Of a stretch of DNA of 64,000 bases, positions 60,177 through 64,000 are shown one piece after another. Made by a program: the position numbers and the translations under genes. The stretch is taken from the NCBI GenBank assembly GCA_934408725.1, contig CAKRVB010000003.1:1-64000 (forward strand). The letters run 5' to 3'. A model generated the notes under the pieces. That model ran no database searches. It was not told where the DNA came from and saw nothing but the letters and a program-made list of their open reading frames with translations. Position 1 is the first letter of the stretch. Every line of letters begins with the position of its first letter. The stretch comes from an uncultured Marvinbryantia sp. Its GTDB lineage: Bacteria > Bacillota > Clostridia > Lachnospirales > Lachnospiraceae.

Positions 60177-62783
60177 TTATCGTTCATCTTTTCTTTTCTG
60201 ATATTTGATCATTTCCTGATAGATTCTTTCACAGTTGTGATGGTCTGAATAATAGAAGAAATCATCTGCATGAGCACGATATTTCTCTGGCATCTCACAA
60301 TTATGTTCCATATATCTGCATAAGACGTCAATCAGTTCCTGATTTGTATGACATATCTCGCCAAATCCCATCGTCTTATAGTGGAAGGTTCCCTCTTCAT
60401 AATGCTGTGGTATGTCATTATGGTGCAAATACACCACCGGTTTTCTCATATAAGCGAAGTCGAACTGCACCCCGGAAAAATCCGTTACCATCAATGCTGC
60501 TTCACAAAATAGCTTCTCATAGCTCATCTCACCGGTAGACGGTATAATCTCTACCAGATCATTCTGCGTAAAATCCTCATACTGTGGACTGATCAGCGGA
60601 TGCAATACATACTGAATCCGGTAGCCATACTTTCTTGCTGCATCCAGAAGCTGTGGATCATTTAACAGTCCATTGTATACCTTATAGTAGCTGGTCTCTT
60701 TAAAGTTCGGATTATAGTCTCTGGCATAGGATTCACCATGATAAGCCGGCAGAACCGAATTCATACGCCAGGTTGGGGAAAACAGCAGTACCTTTTCTTT
60801 CCGGTCTTTCAGTCCATCATATCTCGGTACCCCCGTCAGTTTCAGTGCATCGTAGCCCTCATAATCATATTCTGGCCTGGACAGATTCTCAAGCTCATAC
60901 TTTGAAGCACAGAAATACAATCTGGTGTTATCTCTGAGTCTCTGTTGCGCCAGCGCAATCTTCTGAATTGACATTCCATGCTGCACGCAGGCGGTATCAG
61001 AATGAATCAGTCCACGGATCGGTTCTGACTTTCTTCCCTCATAATTATTAAATGCAAAAATGGTCGAATTTGAGGCAATGATCATATCCGCATTCAAAAA
61101 GGCCAGGCGATGGATCAGACTTCCTCTCTTAATCGGCTTATAACCTTCTGCTTTCATACGCTTATAGTCCGGACAGGATTCATCCAGCAGATAGTATTTC
61201 GTAATGCCATCCTTCTGCTCCAGCGCATACTTATATAGATATTCCGAAGAATCTCCACCCTTATAGATCTTATCAAAAAACAGCCAGATCTTCTTTCTGG
61301 AAAAATACGGCTGACACAGGAAGTTCAATACACGAACCGGCAGTTGATCCCGGAACTTTCCATTTCCTTTGCAATACATCTGTTTCCACAGACGCAGCTC
61401 CTTTTTCATCATTTTCGTCCATGTATACTTTTCCACACAAATCCGGTTATCTTTCCAATAGGAAATGTAGCTGCCAAATCTCCAGTATCCTCCATTCATT
61501 GCCTTAGAGAAGCGACTGGTCTGCATCGGGAAATCCATCTTCAGCTCATATCCATGATCATCCACCTTCATGCCAAAGGTCAGACTTCTTGCTTTTTCGC
61601 TGACTGGCACTGGCACCGATACGTGAAAGGTCTTGTTTCGATAATACGATACGCCAAAGCATTTCTGCAATGCATAACGACGATTGTAGACTACCGGAAC
61701 ACAGTTGTCATCGAACTTTGCATATACAACGCCTCGTGCATCCGCAATAAAATCATTCATATTGCCATCGATTTCCAGCTTTCCATTTTCAAAATTGATC
61801 AGTTCAATCCTCACCGACAGATTTTCGATATCCGCAAATGGAATACCTTCAAATGTCATCTGGATATTATCTTCACTGCCCTTCACATCCGGATAATAAT
61901 TTTCCCTTCCATGTCTCAGACGGATCACAAACATTCGCATCTTCTGAGCTACCTTCAGCATAGCAGATTCGTTCTTCAGAATCGTCTCTACAGTCACATA
62001 GTCCAGCACTTTCTTCAAAAGCTGGTAGTATTCCGGCACCTCTTCCTCCGGAATCACATGTTTATTCCGATTATTCGTATTGGCGCAAAGTCTCAGCTCC
62101 ACCATATGCAGTGCCATGCACTGCAAAAGTGTGTTCACTTCTCCGTTCTTCGCTTCCCGCTCCAGCAACGGCAGCATTCCCTTTTCAAAGGAATCGTAAT
62201 ACCACTCTCTCTGCAAAACACTGATACAGTTAAAGAAATCCTGTTCCCGAGGCACCAGGTACTTCAATTCTGCTTCCCCCATATAGGAAAAGACCGGGTG
62301 ATCTTTCAACAGCCAGTAGAGCAGCTGCTTTTCTTTCTCTGCCTCCAGATCACAATGCTTCCATGCTTCCAGCACCTGCGAAGTACGAAGTACCAGACCA
62401 TGGAGTTCCAGAGGGAATACCAGCTGACTCTCACGGATATCGATCTCCATCGTTTCCCGGGTTTCCGGAAGGAAATGTTCACTTTTTTCTGTCAGTTCAA
62501 ACTGCGGACAGGTATATGGCATAACAAACGCTATCTCTGATTGCTCCAGTTTCTCACATGCCTTCTTCAGCCATTCTGCTGACAAATTATCTTTTTCATA
62601 CAGAACGGTCAGATAGTCTCCCTCTGATTCTGAGAGATGTTCCAGCACCTGATTTTCACCTGACTCTGTCAAATGACCCTTGACTGGGATGATCTGCAGC
62701 GTCTCCTTCTGCATATTCTGCCCATTCATCAGTGCTTCTGCGCTCTCCTGTTTTTCATATACATAAATAGCCGTTAACTTCAC
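60177..62783 (-). CDS. TagF-like polyol-phosphate transferase, tandem paralogue
   Basis: 868 aa with the same order of parts as the 57571-60144 protein: IWLFFDKIYKGGDSSEYLYKY, CVQHGMSIQKIAL, LLFSPTWRMNS, YVLHPLISPQ, MVTDFSGVQFDFAYMRKPVVYLHHND. The N-terminal module is also shared (YWRFGSYISYW). The start is GTG at 62783, with AGGTGG nine bases upstream. The two copies differ enough to have separate roles, for instance primer versus polymer extension or different polyols. First gene of the minus-strand polymer operon. Confidence 0.83.
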   Translation of the reverse strand: MKLTAIYVYEKQESAEALMNGQNMQKETLQIIPVKGHLTESGENQVLEHLSESEGDYLTVLYEKDNLSAEWLKKACEKLEQSEIAFVMPYTCPQFELTEKSEHFLPETRETMEIDIRESQLVFPLELHGLVLRTSQVLEAWKHCDLEAEKEKQLLYWLLKDHPVFSYMGEAELKYLVPREQDFFNCISVLQREWYYDSFEKGMLPLLEREAKNGEVNTLLQCMALHMVELRLCANTNNRNKHVIPEEEVPEYYQLLKKVLDYVTVETILKNESAMLKVAQKMRMFVIRLRHGRENYYPDVKGSEDNIQMTFEGIPFADIENLSVRIELINFENGKLEIDGNMNDFIADARGVVYAKFDDNCVPVVYNRRYALQKCFGVSYYRNKTFHVSVPVPVSEKARSLTFGMKVDDHGYELKMDFPMQTSRFSKAMNGGYWRFGSYISYWKDNRICVEKYTWTKMMKKELRLWKQMYCKGNGKFRDQLPVRVLNFLCQPYFSRKKIWLFFDKIYKGGDSSEYLYKYALEQKDGITKYYLLDESCPDYKRMKAEGYKPIKRGSLIHRLAFLNADMIIASNSTIFAFNNYEGRKSEPIRGLIHSDTACVQHGMSIQKIALAQQRLRDNTRLYFCASKYELENLSRPEYDYEGYDALKLTGVPRYDGLKDRKEKVLLFSPTWRMNSVLPAYHGESYARDYNPNFKETSYYKVYNGLLNDPQLLDAARKYGYRIQYVLHPLISPQYEDFTQNDLVEIIPSTGEMSYEKLFCEAALMVTDFSGVQFDFAYMRKPVVYLHHNDIPQHYEEGTFHYKTMGFGEICHTNQELIDVLCRYMEHNCEMPEKYRAHADDFFYYSDHHNCERIYQEMIKYQKRKDER

Positions 62784-62922
62784 GTATTATTCCCACCTTC
62801 ATTGTCATTCTCAAGCAAAACTCTTTCTAAATTTTTATTATACATGATTTTTTTCTTCTTTCCTATCTTTTCAGAGTATTTTTTCTTTCCTGTTCCCTTT
62901 CACCGGTTTCCAACCGCTTTTA

Positions 62923-62951
62923 TTGTCATATGCTTTCTTTTCTGCTATACT
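62923..62951 (+). promoter_or_regulatory. Promoter of the pyruvyl transferase gene
   Basis: TTGTCA (62923-62928), 17-base spacer, TATACT (62946-62951), 34 bases before the ATG. In the opposite direction a TATAAT occurs near 62841-62846 without a clear -35. Confidence 0.65.
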
Positions 62952-62985
62952 ATTTTTACTTAAAATCAATCCAGCGAGGTCATTT

Positions 62986-64000
62986 ATGAAAATCGGAATT
63001 ATTTCTATCAACATGTATTCAAAGGGTCAGAATTTTGCCTGCCCGCTCCACAATTATGCCTTTCAGCAGTTTCTGCTGAAGCACGATATTGAAAATACCA
63101 TTATCAGCTATACCCCGATCTATTTCAACGACTTTGATCTTCGTCATCCTGCTGATTATTATACACGTTTATGTGAGAACTTTGAAAAACAGGATCGTGT
63201 AGAAAAAGAACCGGAAGAATGGGCCAGAATCACTGGGCTTCGTCATGACTGGTCCGAACTCTATGAAGAACGCGAGCGCCGCTATGATAAATTCCAGCAC
63301 TTTATTGATACTCACTATATCAAAACTGACCGTGTATATAACTGTGACCTTCTGGAAGTGGAAGACCCAGGCTTTGACTGCTATATCTGCTGCACGGATG
63401 TCATCTGGAAAAAAGAACCTTACTGGGGATTCGACCGTGGCTTCTTCCTTGCCAGCACAGCCATGGAGAATAAATGGAAGATCTCTTATGCGGCCAGCCG
63501 CGGCGTATTTTTCAGTGAAAACGAAGAGGATGAACAGACTTTTCTGCATTATGTAGAGGATATTGATGCTATTTCCGTCCGGGAAGCCAGTCTGAAGCAC
63601 TATTTGGAAGAAAATATTGAGAAGCCGGTAACACAGGTTCTGGATCCAGTACTTCTTCACGAAAAAGAGTTCTATGATTCTATTATCATAAAACCAGAAG
63701 TGGAACATTATATTTTCCTCTATTATGTCATGGAGAAAGCAAATGATACTGCAGAAAAGGCTGTAGAATATGCCAGAGCGCATCATCTGAAAATCGTAGA
63801 GATTACGGACCGTCCTTTAAAACAAGGTAAACTGTCTGAATACTCTGATATCGAAGTGATCTATCACTATGATATGGGAATCGAAGAATGGCTGGGATAT
63901 ATCAAATATGCAGATTATATCTTTACCAATTCCTTCCATTGCTGTTGCTTTAGTATTTTATTTGAAAAGCAATTATTTGTCGGCAAGCGAGCAGGTGATA
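62986..64000 (+). CDS. Polysaccharide pyruvyl transferase family protein, 3' end beyond window
   Basis: 338 codons are visible with no stop. Starts MKIGIISINMYSKGQNFACP with GCGAGG upstream of the ATG. Family marks include the early substrate loop, then DCYICCTDVIWKKEPYWG, ISYAASRG, the conserved AISVREASLKHYLEE, VLDPVLLHEK, and TNSFHCCCFSILFEK at the window edge, the acceptor-site H in T-x-x-F/RHC-like context. Members add ketal pyruvate to cell-wall sugars. Divergent from the polymer operon and presumably modifies the same polymer. Confidence 0.85.
   Translation, partial: MKIGIISINMYSKGQNFACPLHNYAFQQFLLKHDIENTIISYTPIYFNDFDLRHPADYYTRLCENFEKQDRVEKEPEEWARITGLRHDWSELYEERERRYDKFQHFIDTHYIKTDRVYNCDLLEVEDPGFDCYICCTDVIWKKEPYWGFDRGFFLASTAMENKWKISYAASRGVFFSENEEDEQTFLHYVEDIDAISVREASLKHYLEENIEKPVTQVLDPVLLHEKEFYDSIIIKPEVEHYIFLYYVMEKANDTAEKAVEYARAHHLKIVEITDRPLKQGKLSEYSDIEVIYHYDMGIEEWLGYIKYADYIFTNSFHCCCFSILFEKQLFVGKRAGD

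Noticed and set aside
61344-62540. Long open frame opposite the TagF-like gene (398 codons)
   Set aside because: It lies entirely antisense to a gene with clear family motifs and encodes His/Phe/Ile-rich sequence with no domain; similar antisense frames at 19535-20119, 43163-43789 and 46621-47247 were dropped for the same reason.
63169-63786. Minus-strand frame of 205 codons near the right edge
   Set aside because: It is antisense to the pyruvyl transferase gene, which has a promoter, ribosome site and conserved motifs.

Overview
The window looks like chromosome from a low-to-middle-GC, spore-forming Firmicute, most likely a gut Lachnospiraceae (Blautia, Mediterraneibacter or Dorea type; species not resolvable by eye). 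Support comes from AGGAGG-type ribosome sites, TTGACA/TATAAT promoters with 17-base spacers, many intrinsic terminators, SpmA and RicT, a YesMN two-component pair, and a guanylate-kinase-like/holB/ricT/trmN6/rsmI cluster close to the Bacillus yaaT-yabB-yabC region. No rRNA, tRNA, CRISPR array or intact insertion sequence was found.

Layout. 1-3270 is a small accessory block: the start of a LysR regulator, a DUF4143-type ATPase with twin palindromic boxes upstream, and a three-gene hipBST-like toxin-antitoxin module with two operators. 3282-14834 is an AT-rich deoxy-sugar (L-fucose or L-rhamnose) locus: lactaldehyde reductase, YesM/YesN two-component system, FGGY kinase, class II aldolase and a ribose-type ABC importer; no sugar isomerase is present. 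14972-17386 holds a TetR regulator, a compact four-way-junction RNA-like element and an RsmF-type rRNA methyltransferase. 17402-22109 is an FtsX/LolD-type ABC pair with a giant extracytoplasmic coiled coil. 22356-27307 holds a shikimate-kinase-like protein, a PD-(D/E)XK nuclease, a 45-base palindrome, a secreted protein and a MATE exporter.

27443-39261 holds two ABC operons: an ABC-2 exporter with a NEW3 surface protein, and a MacB-like exporter with two membrane-fusion adaptors. Both have the same 8-3-8 direct repeat placed exactly 10 bases from the -10 hexamer, so they look like one regulon. An orphan response regulator lacking all three activation residues lies beside the first operon, and a BTAD/SARP-like regulator with a degenerate GGDEF domain beside the second; either could read the repeats. 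Between the two operons is a probable orphan small RNA of about 185 bases with its own strong promoter. 40704-46338 carries an M34-like metallopeptidase, a PhoB/PhoR pair with a Na/phosphate symporter behind four Pho-box-like hexamers, and SpmA.

46471-55634 is one long minus-strand block: a PilT-only type IV pilus cluster, an unusual fusion of the rRNA methyltransferase RsmI to a transglutaminase-like lipoprotein, then trmN6, ricT, holB and a guanylate-kinase-like gene. 55736-64000 is a cell-surface polymer locus: SDR epimerase, TarI/IspD-like cytidylyltransferase, two tandem TagF-like polymerases, and divergently a polysaccharide pyruvyl transferase that runs off the window end.
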